Part shown: positions 50,907 through 60,385 of the stretch, piece after piece
Position numbering within the stretch: the stretch's first letter is position 1
Layout of the letters: every line of letters begins with the position of its first letter
Assembly (NCBI RefSeq): GCF_000292525.1
Contig: NZ_AEYF01000048.1
Location: 62,001 to 126,000 of the forward strand
Direction: 5' to 3'
Length of the DNA stretch: 64,000 nt
Source: Rhizobium sp. CCGE 510
Lineage (GTDB): Bacteria > Pseudomonadota > Alphaproteobacteria > Rhizobiales > Rhizobiaceae
Program-made: the position numbers and the translations under genes
Notes under the pieces: generated by a model
Seen by the model: the letters and a program-made list of their open reading frames with translations, nothing else
Databases searched by the model: none
Told to the model about the DNA's origin: nothing

Positions 50907-51779
50907 CTACCGGTTCCAGCCGACGAAACTCGACGGACCGTCATATAGGCGGTGGCGCGTTTCATCAATGACGAAACCGAACCGACCGCGTCCTGCATAT
51001 TCGTCGCTGGCGACCAGGAAGCGCCGTTCTTCCGAACGCCGATTGCCACCGAGCACTGCAACGACCTCGACGAAGCCTTTCTCATGGGCCGAGGTGATCG
51101 CGGAAATCACGATCCAGTCGCCGACGTGTTGTTTCTCGAAATTCCGGCGGTCCTTCTCCATCGACTCACAGGCGCCGAGGACCCGACCGTGAATTGCTTC
51201 CCACGCGTCCGGAAAGGATTCGCGAATCGTGCGGTCGGCGGATTTCTGCTCATAGGAAGTGAACAACTGCGGGAAGGTCAGCGCGACGATTGCCCACTCG
51301 ACATCCTCCTCGTACCAGCCGCTATTTTGGCGAAGCATCGGATGCACGAGACGGTTCCGCTCAGTGGAGAGTTTGAACCCGCCATGACCCGCGGCAGAAT
51401 GAGAGGCGATGCCCTCAGCATAGATCGTCGCGCCCTGCGACGCGCCCCATGGGGTATTGCAATGGACGCGCGCATCCCGGCGGTCGAGCCCACGCAGTTC
51501 ACGCTTGTGTTCGGCCGTCTCGAACACGCGTTCCCGAAACGCCGCCTCGTCCGCCAGCGTCGACCCGTAGATATAAAAGTCTGAACGAGTCAGCTCGGCG
51601 AGAAGTCGTGACACGCGCCAGGCGCTGGCAAGCAGGCCTTCGCGATCCTTTCGTGGAAGCATGGCAAGCAAGGTGTCGCCGACACGAGCGACGGGGAATC
51701 CCTCGGCGCTCTGGCCGAACTCCACCCCTGAATATTCAGGGGTGGGTTGGTCGTGAGGTTGGTTGGCAAGGGCCCTCAT
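50907..51779 (-). CDS. Hypothetical conserved plasmid protein, 290 aa (possibly DUF7007)
   Basis: This soluble protein of 290 residues contains WGASQGATIYAEGIASHSAAGHGGFKLSTERNRLVHPMLR and WYEEDVEWAIVALTFPQLF, a pattern I associate with DUF7007. The C-terminus ends VVAVLGGNRRSEERRFLVASDEYAGRGRFGFVIDETRHRLYDG. The family has no known function. Its start overlaps the end of the 157-aa gene by 4 bases, so the two are co-translated. Confidence 0.75.
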   Translation of the reverse strand: MRALANQPHDQPTPEYSGVEFGQSAEGFPVARVGDTLLAMLPRKDREGLLASAWRVSRLLAELTRSDFYIYGSTLADEAAFRERVFETAEHKRELRGLDRRDARVHCNTPWGASQGATIYAEGIASHSAAGHGGFKLSTERNRLVHPMLRQNSGWYEEDVEWAIVALTFPQLFTSYEQKSADRTIRESFPDAWEAIHGRVLGACESMEKDRRNFEKQHVGDWIVISAITSAHEKGFVEVVAVLGGNRRSEERRFLVASDEYAGRGRFGFVIDETRHRLYDGPSSFVGWNR

Positions 51780-52249
51780 GCTGCCCTCCCGTTGACAACG
51801 GCAGCCGCGATCTCGTCGGCGGTCACGTCTTCAAGAACGGCGTTCGGATAACCGTGCTGCTTGAGCCAAGCTTCGGCCGCTTCGCGGTTTTCGGCGAGGT
51901 GGACCAGCTCCGCATATTCGCCGGCTCGGTCAAAAATCCGAACCGAGCCGAGTGGCGGACGTTCGAGAACCTTGAAGATCAGGTCGGAATCGATGCCGAA
52001 GGTCCGGTGAACGCGGATGACGATCGTGCCATTGCTGCCGATGTCGCCTTCGTGGATGGTGAAATCAGGTTTTGCGACATAGCTGCCGGTGGTTCTCTCG
52101 CCGTGCTTGCGGAGCAGCCGTCCCTGGCTGTTGCGGGTCTTCCATGCGGAGAGCTTCTTCTTGTGCCGCTCCGGCGGCCGCGAAGTGCTGTCGGACCAGG
52201 CAACGATGGACCCGATCGGGGCGAGATCATAGATGAGAGATGCAGACAT
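51776..52249 (-). CDS. Hypothetical conserved plasmid protein, 157 aa
   Basis: I do not recognise a named family. The protein starts MSASLIYDLAPIGSIVAWSDSTSRPPERHKKKLSAWKTRNSQGRL and has a compact C-terminal part (HGYPNAVLEDVTADEIAAAVVNGRAA). It lies between the ParB-like gene (95 bases upstream) and the 290-aa gene (4-base overlap), and is probably in the same leftward transcript. Confidence 0.75.
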   Translation of the reverse strand: MSASLIYDLAPIGSIVAWSDSTSRPPERHKKKLSAWKTRNSQGRLLRKHGERTTGSYVAKPDFTIHEGDIGSNGTIVIRVHRTFGIDSDLIFKVLERPPLGSVRIFDRAGEYAELVHLAENREAAEAWLKQHGYPNAVLEDVTADEIAAAVVNGRAA

Positions 52250-52344
52250 GCGCTTTCTCCTGTTGAATTGCGGATGATGGAAACGGAACCGCCGCCAGCT
52301 GGATGCCGGCGGCGGACGTCATTCGGATTGTGGAACCAGCGCCG

Positions 52345-54087
52345 CTATTCGGCGGCGACCTGGTAGGGATCAGCGTCGCTCCCGCTCTCTTCCGGGGCCG
52401 GGCCATCCTCAGACAGATCCTGCACACTCTCCTGCTCGTCAGGATCGACCGCACCGGTTTGGTCCGTCGGGGCCGACGGCTCCTCGGCCTCGTCGTGGCT
52501 GGCAACCGTGTTGCTCAGCAGCCAATCCATGAGCTTGGCCGCATCGGGTGCGAAGAGTGCGGAGGAATGGACGAACCGCTCCGCCTTGAAGTGCTCGGCG
52601 AGTGCGGTGCGCGTCTCCCTGACCTTCTGGCGCGGCGTCACCGACGTCTCCGCGCAGGAGGCTTCGAGCGCCGGTCGCGACAGGCAGGACAGGAACTCGT
52701 CGGTGCCCATGTTCGGAAGGAAGCGATCCGCGCCAATCGCATCCCCGGCGACGCGCGCGACAATACCGCTATTGGAGGCGTTCTCCCGGCACGACAGCAC
52801 CTCAGTCAGCATGCCGCGGGCGGCGAGCTGCAGCGTCTCGCGGTCGAAGGCGAGCTTTCCCTGCTCATCGAACAGCATGACCGCGTGACGCGCAAAACGC
52901 TTCATGCCGAACACGCCACCCCCAGCGCCCGAATGAACGGAAACGTTGAGGCCGGCGAGTGCCAGCACCAGCAGCGCCGTCAGCGTGTCGTTCTCGACCG
53001 GTGCGCGGGCGAGCGCATCATGCAGTGCATCGGTGCGATAGTCGCCGATCATCTCGATGCCCATGCGGGTGACGTCGGGCCGCGGCCTGGAGGTAACGAT
53101 AGGTTCGTCAGAACCGCTTGCATCGCCGGATCCGTCCTTGTCCTTCGCCTTCTTCGGCGGCTCGGGCATGCGGTAGTTCACCGACTGCACGCGACCCTCG
53201 CGATCGAGATACATGGCCGTGTGGTCGGCCTTGCCTGGCTTGCCGTGAACGCGCTGCGCTTTTGGCGGCAGTTTCACCTCGCCGTAGTTTGTTACTTCGG
53301 CGATGGTGCCGCGTTTGGGGAGATTCTGGGTCATCCACTCCTGCTGCGCCCCGAGAAAAGCTTCGACATCCGTGGTATAGCGGCCGTCCTGATCGCCCTC
53401 GGCAAACAGATCCTCGACCCATTGGATGCCATAAGCGGCTGCGAGATCGTCTCCGAAGCTCGCATCGTTCGCATACATGCGCTTTTTCGTCAGCGCCTGG
53501 GCGACCGACCACCACGTGACGTGCGGATCGACCTTAGACGGCTTGTGCTTCTTCCAGACTTCCTTCTGTTCTTCTTGCCGCGCCGCCGCGATGGTGCGCA
53601 GCTGCTGCTCGTTCGGCATGTCGCCCTTGGCAAACTGGTCGAGGATTGCCGGCAGGATGTTGGCGCAAAGCCGAAGCTGCTTGATGCGGCGCACCGGCAG
53701 CGACAACGCGATCCCGATGCCCTCCTCGGTCCAGCCGAGTGCGACCAGCCGTTCGATCGCCCGCCACTGATCAACGGGATTCAGGGTTTCGCGCGCGATG
53801 TTTTCGACGACGCTGCGCATGGCGCCGTTGTCGTTGGCAGGCTCGTCGACGAGAATGTCGATCTCGGCGAGTTCGGCGGCGATTGCAAGCCGGACGCGTC
53901 GATGGCCACGGTCGATGACGAATCCGTTGCCGCCATCGCTTCGGGGAACGACGACCGGCGGCTGTACGAGGCCAACAGCCTTGATGGTCGCCAGCATCAT
54001 CGCATCGGCTTGGGCGGTTGCCGGTGTGTGTCGCGACCTGTCGGGATTTTCCTCCAGTGCTCGCGGGTCCACTTTCATGAGATACAT
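52345..54087 (-). CDS. ParB-like nuclease-domain protein
   Basis: This 580-residue protein starts MYLMKVDPRALEENPDRSRHTPA. The ParB/Srx N-terminal domain includes GFVIDRGHRRVRLAIAAEL (about 61-79) and a helix-turn-helix region (LVALGWTEEGIGIALSLPVRRIKQLRLCANILPAILDQFAKGDM). The C-terminal half (RTDALHDALARAPVENDTLTALLVLALAG) is helical, with an acidic tail. It is much longer than partitioning ParB and is not next to a ParA, so a role in DNA processing or regulation during plasmid establishment is more likely than partition. ATG 54085-54087 has AAAGGAG upstream. Confidence 0.87.
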   Translation of the reverse strand: MYLMKVDPRALEENPDRSRHTPATAQADAMMLATIKAVGLVQPPVVVPRSDGGNGFVIDRGHRRVRLAIAAELAEIDILVDEPANDNGAMRSVVENIARETLNPVDQWRAIERLVALGWTEEGIGIALSLPVRRIKQLRLCANILPAILDQFAKGDMPNEQQLRTIAAARQEEQKEVWKKHKPSKVDPHVTWWSVAQALTKKRMYANDASFGDDLAAAYGIQWVEDLFAEGDQDGRYTTDVEAFLGAQQEWMTQNLPKRGTIAEVTNYGEVKLPPKAQRVHGKPGKADHTAMYLDREGRVQSVNYRMPEPPKKAKDKDGSGDASGSDEPIVTSRPRPDVTRMGIEMIGDYRTDALHDALARAPVENDTLTALLVLALAGLNVSVHSGAGGGVFGMKRFARHAVMLFDEQGKLAFDRETLQLAARGMLTEVLSCRENASNSGIVARVAGDAIGADRFLPNMGTDEFLSCLSRPALEASCAETSVTPRQKVRETRTALAEHFKAERFVHSSALFAPDAAKLMDWLLSNTVASHDEAEEPSAPTDQTGAVDPDEQESVQDLSEDGPAPEESGSDADPYQVAAE

Positions 54088-54366
54088 GGAATGCTCCTTT
54101 CGGGATGTGGGAGGCAGCCTTCTGGCCGTCCTTTTCCGTCTTCTCTTCGAAGACACCCCCCAGGCCCGCGGATCGGACGGCCCGGCACAACTGCGGCCGA
54201 GCATCCCTGTCCGGCTGGGCAAGCAGGGCTGACAGCCCTGCGAAGGACGACGGGCCGGGATCGCGGGGTGGGCCGCGGTTGAGCATCAGCGCTGCCGGGT
54301 CGACCGGTCTGCGAGCGGGATTTGCTTTCTTTTCCTCCCCCGCTTTCCCCCGTCCTTGAAATCGGC

Positions 54367-54385
54367 GTATATTATGGCAATATAC
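54367..54385. promoter_or_regulatory. Operator/promoter of brnTA
   Basis: GTATATT-ATGGC-AATATAC is a perfect interrupted palindrome 4 bases before the brnT start, with TTGAAA at 54356-54361 as a candidate -35. BrnA antitoxins repress their own operon, so this is the likely operator. The start codon is very close, leaving almost no leader. Confidence 0.68.
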
Positions 54386-54389
54386 AGCA

Positions 54390-54692
54390 ATGATTGATTG
54401 GGAACGGATTACCAGCTTCGACTGGGACGCGGGAAACGCCCGCAAGAGCGTCGAGAAGCATGACGTCAGCCAGGCCGAAGCGGAGCAGGTGTTTTTCAAC
54501 GAGCCGCTGCTGATGGTTCCCGACGCAAGGCATAGTGTCGAAGAAAACCGCATCCACGCTCTCGGGCGCACCGACGACGGAAGGTTGCTGCACATCACCT
54601 TCACGCTTCGGCACAATGAGACGAAGATACGGGTGATCTCGGCCCGGGACATGAGCCGCAAGGAGCGGAGCTATTATGAGCAAGACGCTTAA
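54390..54692 (+). CDS. brnT: BrnT-family toxin
   Basis: This 100-residue protein starts MIDWERITSFDWDAGNARKSVEKHDVS and has the BrnT pattern AEQVFFNEPLL, GRTDDGRLLHITFTLR and IRVISARDMSRKERSYYEQ. BrnT is a RelE-like ribonuclease. It is the first gene of a rightward three-gene operon and overlaps brnA by 17 bases. The toxin-first order is normal for this family. Confidence 0.92.
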   Translation: MIDWERITSFDWDAGNARKSVEKHDVSQAEAEQVFFNEPLLMVPDARHSVEENRIHALGRTDDGRLLHITFTLRHNETKIRVISARDMSRKERSYYEQDA

Positions 54693-54954
54693 GCCAGTAC
54701 CGGAATTCAAGACGGAAGCGGAAGAACGCACTTTCTGGGAAAGCCGGGATTCCGACGATCATGTCGACTGGAGCAAGGCGGAGCGTGTTCGCCTGCCGAA
54801 CCTGAAACCATCCTCGACATCGATCTCGCTGCGGCTACCGAACGCTCTGCTTGAGCGGATCAAGGTCGCGGCCGGCAAACGCGACGTACCCTATCAGTCG
54901 CTCATCAAGATCTGGCTTGCGGAAAAGATCGACACTTCGGGTCCGCAACGATGA
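54676..54954 (+). CDS. brnA: BrnA-family antitoxin
   Basis: This 92-residue antitoxin has an N-terminal toxin-binding part (FKTEAEERTFWESRDSDDHVDWSKAERVRLPNLKPS) and a C-terminal ribbon-helix-helix (SISLRLPNALLERIKVAAGKRDVPYQSLIKIWLAEKI). It neutralises BrnT and represses the operon through the palindrome at 54367-54385. It overlaps the next gene by 4 bases (ATGA). Confidence 0.92.
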   Translation: MSKTLKPVPEFKTEAEERTFWESRDSDDHVDWSKAERVRLPNLKPSSTSISLRLPNALLERIKVAAGKRDVPYQSLIKIWLAEKIDTSGPQR

Positions 54955-55154
54955 CGTTTACGGGATCCACACGAGCACTGCACCGTGGCAGGCGCCCCTT
55001 CGTCGTGACCTATCGCGGAAGGAGCATGACCGTCGATCTCGCCGGCTACTATCCTGAGGATAGCGACGAAGGAATTCATGTCGGTGACGATATGGCCGTC
55101 ACCGACGCGGCTCTTCGGACACTGGAGGACGAACACGCCGGCGAAAACGGTTAG
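54951..55154 (+). CDS. Truncated MqsA-like antitoxin fragment
   Basis: This 67-residue protein (GRRPFVVTYRGRSMTVDLAG, YYPEDSDEGIHVGDDMAVTDAALRTLEDEH) matches the N-terminal domain of alphaproteobacterial MqsA-family antitoxins, which normally continue into a helix-turn-helix. Here it stops just after that domain. It is translationally coupled to brnA by an ATGA overlap, so it is probably still expressed as a third member of the brnTA operon. It may be a remnant or a small toxin-binding protein. Confidence 0.6.
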   Translation: MTFTGSTRALHRGRRPFVVTYRGRSMTVDLAGYYPEDSDEGIHVGDDMAVTDAALRTLEDEHAGENG

Positions 55155-58100
55155 GCGGCAATCACCTTGGCGTCATCCGCGCCTTCGATATCCGCCCTAA
55201 GCGCGTCTTCGACTCCGGAGAGTTGACGATATTTCTCCTTGAGTTCGTCGGAAAATGCGAACTCCGCGCCTTCGCGCGACCGATAGGAGGCAAGCCTGCG
55301 ATGGGCATCGGCCAAACGTTGGCGATAGCGTTCCCGTTCCTCCTCGAAGCCGTCCATCGCATGTTCGAGGCGTGAGATCGCGCCGAGCGGCGTCACCGTG
55401 ACGGCAAGATCGATTTCATAGTCAGCGCCGGTGCGCATCAGCATGGTGGTGTAGCGATAGCCACCCTTGCCGAAGCGCTCGCCGGTATATTCGAGATCGA
55501 AACCACCGATGGAGGCAATGACAATGTCCCCTTCCTGCTGTAGCTGGACGAGGGTCAGTATCTCCTTCATCAGCGCACGGCCCACGTTCTTGCGCTCGTC
55601 GTAGGCTTCGGCCATGACGGTCATCGCGAAGGCATCGCCGGCGGTCGGAAGGAGGCGGCCGATATCCTCGCCGATTTCTTCGATGCGCCGCGCCGAAACC
55701 TCGATATCGCGCTCGGCGTCGCGGATTTGCCGGCGAACGGCATATTGATCGTCGTCATGGGCGGCGCGAAGGCGCTCGAGGCGGGCGATATCCGCCTCGA
55801 ACCCTGCTTTCTGCATCAGCCGCTCGTCGCCCGAGGCAATCGCCTTGGCCATGGCGAACTGGTTGGCCTGTCCTTCGCCGAGATCTTCCAGCCTGCGGAT
55901 CGAGGTGTCGCCGGACAATGCGGCGGCAATGAAGCGGGCCTTGCGCTCGTTGTTCTGCCACATGGTCGCGTCGAGGCTGCCCTTGGTCGCATAAGCATAG
56001 ATGTCGACCTCGTCGTGCTGGTTGCCCTGGCGAACGATCCGGCCCTCGCGCTGTTCGATCTGCGACGGCAGCCACGGGACGTCGAGATGGTGGAGCGCCT
56101 TCAGCCGCAATTGAGCGTTGACGCCAGTGCCCATCGTGTCCGATGAACCAAGCAGGACGCGCACTCTGCCGGAGCGAATATCCGCAAAGAGCCTCTGCTT
56201 TGCCTCGCTGCGCTTGAAGTCCTGCATGAAGGCGATCTCCGCCGGCGGCACGCCCATGCGGACAAGCTCATCGCGAATCCAGCGATAGGCGCTAAAACCC
56301 CTGCTCTTCTCGACGCTGATCGTGCCAAGGTCGGAAAAGATCATCTGCGCGGCACCGCCGAGCTCGAGTTCTTTGCCGTCGGGGCGGACATAGGTGTGTC
56401 CCGACGTCTCCTTCCAGATCCGGTGGGCGTTGCGAATGAGGAGATTGATCTTGTTGTCCCCCTCGTTGTCGCTCTCGACGTCGACCAGACGTAAGTCGAT
56501 TGCAGCGTGCCGGCCGTCGGTGATGACGGAGAGCAGGATGTCGTCGCCGGGCTGGGCCGGACCGTCGCGCATCTCGATCGCCTTGATGCGGGCATCGAGG
56601 ATCTGCTGATAGGCCTTGAATGCCGGCGTCGGCTCGGCCGTTAGGATCTGGCGTCGGCCTGTGGAGATCGCCGGCACCTTGACGTGTTGGTGGAGGTCGG
56701 CCGGCATGACGACATCGGCGAAGCTGCGGAACATCGAAATCAGTTCGGGGACGTTCACGAAGGATGCAAACCGGCTGACCGGCTTGTATTTGCCCGACGG
56801 CTGCAATTCGAGCTCGGTCGTCGTGTCGCCAAAGGTCGACGCCCAGGCATCGAACTCATGCAGGCCGCGTTCGGCCAGCGCTTCGTGGCCGAGCAACCGC
56901 TGGATCGAGAACATCTCGCCGAGTGTGTTGGTGATCGGGGTGCCCGACGCCAGAACGAGCGCACGGCCGGGGTTTTTGGTCTCGATGAACCGGGACTTGA
57001 CATAGAGATCCCACGCGCGCTGCGAGCCGTTCGGATCGATCCCCTTCAACGTGCTCATGTTCGTGGCAAAGGAGAGCTTGCGGAACTCCTGTGCCTCATC
57101 GACGACGATCTGGTCGACGCCGATTTCCGAGATGGTCAACAGGTCGTCCTTGCGGGTGGAAAGTGCCAGCAGCCGCTCTTCGAGACCCTCCTTCAGGCGT
57201 TCGAGGCGCTTACGCGAAACACGATCCTCGCTGTCGACCTTGCCGAGCAACTCCTCGTAGAGCCCCAACTCATCGTGGATCATCTGTTGTTCGAACGCGG
57301 AAGGGACCGCGATGAACTTGAAAGCCGAGTGGGTGATGATGATCGCATCCCACGTCGCCGTGGCGGCACGGCTCACGAACCGCGCGCGCTTGTCCTTGGT
57401 GAAGTTGGTTTCGTCGGCGACCAAGATATTGGCGGAGGGATAGAGCGCCAGGAACTCTCGCGCCGCCTGTGCCAGGCAATGGCCGGGAACCACCAGCATC
57501 GCCTTGGCGATCAGCCCGAGCCGGCGCTGTTCCATGATGGCGGCCGCCATCGTCATCGTCTTGCCGGCGCCGACGGCATGGGCGAGATAGGTGGCACCGG
57601 AGGCGATGACCCTCCAGATGCCACGCTTCTGGTGGCCGTAGAGCTGGAAGGCACCGCTCGCGCCGGGCAGCTTCAGATGGGATCCGTCGAAGGCACGCGG
57701 GGCGATATTGTTGAACTTGTCATTATAGACGCGCGCCAGCCGGTCGGTGCGATCCGGGTCGGTCCAGATCCAGCTCTGGAACGCCTGCTTGATCTTCTGC
57801 AGCTTGTCGCGGGCCGCCTCGGTATCGACGACATTGAGGACGCGGCGCTCACCACCCGTATCCTTGAACACATCGAATATCTGCGGGACACGGCTGTTCA
57901 GTGCGTCGGCGAGCAGTTCACCGGCATGACGGCGCTCGGTCCCCCATTCCGAGGTCCCGATGGCGCTATAGGCGAGCTGACGGGCTTCGACGGTCCAGGA
58001 GCCGAGCTCCGGCATATGATGGATGCGGATGCCGACGTCCATCGTCTCCTGGGCGAAGGCGACGACGTCGGCGGCCGGTATCCATGGCGCGCCGAGGCGT

Positions 58101-60238
58101 GCGGTGATGTCGGACGGGCGAAGATCAGCAGGCTGGACAGCCTGAAGGGCGCGGACATTGCGTTCGAATGCCGGATCGAGATCGGCGGCAGCTTGCGCGG
58201 TCACCAGCTTGGCGCGCACCGGTCCGGAGAGATAGTCGTCCGAAGTCTGCCAGGAGCCGCCGGCGGGATCGCGGAAGATCGCGTCACCGAGGTCATCGAT
58301 CACTGCATCGGCGTCGCGGTGCAGCAGTTCGGCGACATGATCGAGGTCGACGTGGCCGGCTTCGTTCAGCACGACCGCGAGCGCGTCCGAGGCGCAAGTG
58401 ATGACGGGCGGCGCCGGCGGCGAGATTACACGCTGGCTGAAGATCGGCCCAGGCTTTGCAGTGTCGGTTTCGAGATCGTAGTCCTCGATTGAGGCGACCA
58501 GCCAGCAATCGGGGTCGTCCAGAAAGGGCTGGAGGTTTGGACGGCGATGGGTTTCGCGCACCTCACCGCTCTCATCCTCGCTGATGGAGACGGTGGTGTG
58601 GTTGATTGGTCCGAAGTCGCGGACGAAACTCGACCACGCGATACGCAGCCGGACCTGCAGGTCCTTCCACGGCCGGTCGAGTTCCTGGGCCTTCAGCAGC
58701 TCTCGCACGGCATCGCGGATCGGGATCAGCTTCACGATGATCCGGGCGTGCTTCTCAGGCACGCCGTCGGTACTGCGGCCCTTGCGCACCTTGATCGAGA
58801 CAGGGGCGCCGCCGACCATCTGCACGAGGCCCTGCCTGACGTCGACGAAGTAGCTGCCCTCACGGACCCTGGAATTGTCCGGCCGGTGATCGACGATTTC
58901 GGCAAGCTCATCCTCAAGATCAATGTCGATCTCGGTCGGCTCGCCGTCGTAGATGCCTTCAGGAAGGCGCTCGATCGCCGAGGAGAGTGCGGCCTCCAGA
59001 TCCTCGCCCTCCTGAGCCTGGCAGGTATACATCTCGCCGAAAGGACCCGACGTCAGCGCATGCGTGCCAAGCACGAAATCCGAGTGGCGCGCGAACCAGC
59101 GATTGACGCGGATCGGTCCCTCGTCCGCGGTGGCCGCCCGAACCTCCTCGGTGTCGAGCCAAGTGAGATCGCTTGTCGGTTCAGCCGCCTTGCGTTTGCG
59201 GAAAAAGAGGAGGTCGACGACGACATCCGTGCCCGCATCGGCGCGGAAACTGCCTTCGGGCAAGCGGATCGCCGCGACGAGATCGGCCGTCCTGGCGATA
59301 TGCTCGCGCGCCGTCGCGTCGGCCTTGTCCATCGTGCCAGCGCTGCTGACGAAGGCGGCCAGCGCGCCCGGCTTCAGCAGATCGATGGATCTTGCGATGC
59401 AGTAGTCATGCAGCCGCAGACCCATGGATCGATAATGGCGATCCGATCTGACCGTTCGGTCCGAAAACGGCGGATTGCCGATGGCAAGGTCATAGATGAC
59501 CCCGAGATCGATGCGGGCGAAATCCCCATTGATAATACGCGCCTTCGGCTGCAGGAGCCGGACGATCCGGGCGGTCACCGGATCGAGTTCAACACCGGTG
59601 ACATAGGATTTGTCGCGCAATCCCTCCGGCATCAGCGCCGGAAACAGGCCGGTTCCGATCCCCGGTTCCAGGACGCGACCGCCGCGCCAGCCGAGACGCA
59701 GGAGACCGGACCATATGGCGCTTGCGATAAATTCGGGCGTAAAATGCGCATACTGCGTGCAGCGCATCAACGAGCCGTAGTCCGTCTCCGACACAGCACT
59801 TTCCAGCGATCCGCCGAGCGCTTCCCAGCCGTCGCGGAACTCGATTTCGCCGGGCAGCCGGAACATGCCATTGGCGAGCTCCGAGGCCCCGAAGCCGGTG
59901 AAGCGGATCAGCTTCTCTTGCTGCTCCCGCGTCGCCGGCCTGCCGTGCCGCTCGATTTCGTTGGCGGTCAGGATCATGGCAACGTTAAAGCGGGCTCGCT
60001 CCTTCCAGGTTTTCGCAAGGCCGCGCTCGCCATCGAGGTAGAAATTGGCGCGCTCGCGCTGCTTGCGAGCCGGAACGGGGACCGCCCTGGCCGGCGCGGG
60101 CGCCGAGGGCGTCGGGTCCGGATCGTTGTCGTTACCGGGACCATCATCGAAGCCTCCGGGAAACGCCGTGATGCCGAGGCCCGACGAAAGCACTGTCGAG
60201 CCGAACATGTCGAGGGTGAAAGGGTCGTTCTGCGCCAT
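55151..60238 (-). CDS. Giant SF2 helicase / N6-adenine methylase-like protein
   Basis: This 1695-residue protein from ATG 60236-60238 combines an N6-DNA-methyltransferase-like domain (SAM motif LEPGIGTGLFP at about 190-200; NPPF at 254-257) with a large SF2 helicase. The helicase has a Walker A-like HAVGAGKT (about 920), DEAQ box VVDEAQEF (about 1060), and C-terminal motifs with LGSSDTMGTGVNAQLRLKALHHLD and QREGRIVRQGNQ. A helical tail follows. The family is common on conjugative plasmids and phages, with proposed roles in protecting or remodelling incoming DNA. It overlaps the MqsA-like gene by 4 bases at the 3' end. Long plus-strand frames over it are shadows. Confidence 0.9.
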   Translation of the reverse strand: MAQNDPFTLDMFGSTVLSSGLGITAFPGGFDDGPGNDNDPDPTPSAPAPARAVPVPARKQRERANFYLDGERGLAKTWKERARFNVAMILTANEIERHGRPATREQQEKLIRFTGFGASELANGMFRLPGEIEFRDGWEALGGSLESAVSETDYGSLMRCTQYAHFTPEFIASAIWSGLLRLGWRGGRVLEPGIGTGLFPALMPEGLRDKSYVTGVELDPVTARIVRLLQPKARIINGDFARIDLGVIYDLAIGNPPFSDRTVRSDRHYRSMGLRLHDYCIARSIDLLKPGALAAFVSSAGTMDKADATAREHIARTADLVAAIRLPEGSFRADAGTDVVVDLLFFRKRKAAEPTSDLTWLDTEEVRAATADEGPIRVNRWFARHSDFVLGTHALTSGPFGEMYTCQAQEGEDLEAALSSAIERLPEGIYDGEPTEIDIDLEDELAEIVDHRPDNSRVREGSYFVDVRQGLVQMVGGAPVSIKVRKGRSTDGVPEKHARIIVKLIPIRDAVRELLKAQELDRPWKDLQVRLRIAWSSFVRDFGPINHTTVSISEDESGEVRETHRRPNLQPFLDDPDCWLVASIEDYDLETDTAKPGPIFSQRVISPPAPPVITCASDALAVVLNEAGHVDLDHVAELLHRDADAVIDDLGDAIFRDPAGGSWQTSDDYLSGPVRAKLVTAQAAADLDPAFERNVRALQAVQPADLRPSDITARLGAPWIPAADVVAFAQETMDVGIRIHHMPELGSWTVEARQLAYSAIGTSEWGTERRHAGELLADALNSRVPQIFDVFKDTGGERRVLNVVDTEAARDKLQKIKQAFQSWIWTDPDRTDRLARVYNDKFNNIAPRAFDGSHLKLPGASGAFQLYGHQKRGIWRVIASGATYLAHAVGAGKTMTMAAAIMEQRRLGLIAKAMLVVPGHCLAQAAREFLALYPSANILVADETNFTKDKRARFVSRAATATWDAIIITHSAFKFIAVPSAFEQQMIHDELGLYEELLGKVDSEDRVSRKRLERLKEGLEERLLALSTRKDDLLTISEIGVDQIVVDEAQEFRKLSFATNMSTLKGIDPNGSQRAWDLYVKSRFIETKNPGRALVLASGTPITNTLGEMFSIQRLLGHEALAERGLHEFDAWASTFGDTTTELELQPSGKYKPVSRFASFVNVPELISMFRSFADVVMPADLHQHVKVPAISTGRRQILTAEPTPAFKAYQQILDARIKAIEMRDGPAQPGDDILLSVITDGRHAAIDLRLVDVESDNEGDNKINLLIRNAHRIWKETSGHTYVRPDGKELELGGAAQMIFSDLGTISVEKSRGFSAYRWIRDELVRMGVPPAEIAFMQDFKRSEAKQRLFADIRSGRVRVLLGSSDTMGTGVNAQLRLKALHHLDVPWLPSQIEQREGRIVRQGNQHDEVDIYAYATKGSLDATMWQNNERKARFIAAALSGDTSIRRLEDLGEGQANQFAMAKAIASGDERLMQKAGFEADIARLERLRAAHDDDQYAVRRQIRDAERDIEVSARRIEEIGEDIGRLLPTAGDAFAMTVMAEAYDERKNVGRALMKEILTLVQLQQEGDIVIASIGGFDLEYTGERFGKGGYRYTTMLMRTGADYEIDLAVTVTPLGAISRLEHAMDGFEEERERYRQRLADAHRRLASYRSREGAEFAFSDELKEKYRQLSGVEDALRADIEGADDAKVIAA

Positions 60239-60385
60239 CGGAAATATCTCCTGTGTTAAAGGCGCGCGCCATCGACCGGACGGACGATCCGGCAGGGTGC
60301 GATTGCCGCGGTGGTTTCGGGGATGGTGGCCGGTCGCGCCGGCCCGCAAATGCGAAATCCGGCGCTGTGGCCGGGCCTTCGATGC

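Noticed and set aside
52303..54282. 659-codon plus-strand frame over the ParB-like gene
   Set aside because: The minus-strand product has ParB and helix-turn-helix motifs; the plus frame has none.
56684..60259. Plus-strand frames of 602 and 570 codons across the helicase gene
   Set aside because: Antisense shadows of a gene with clear methylase and helicase motifs.
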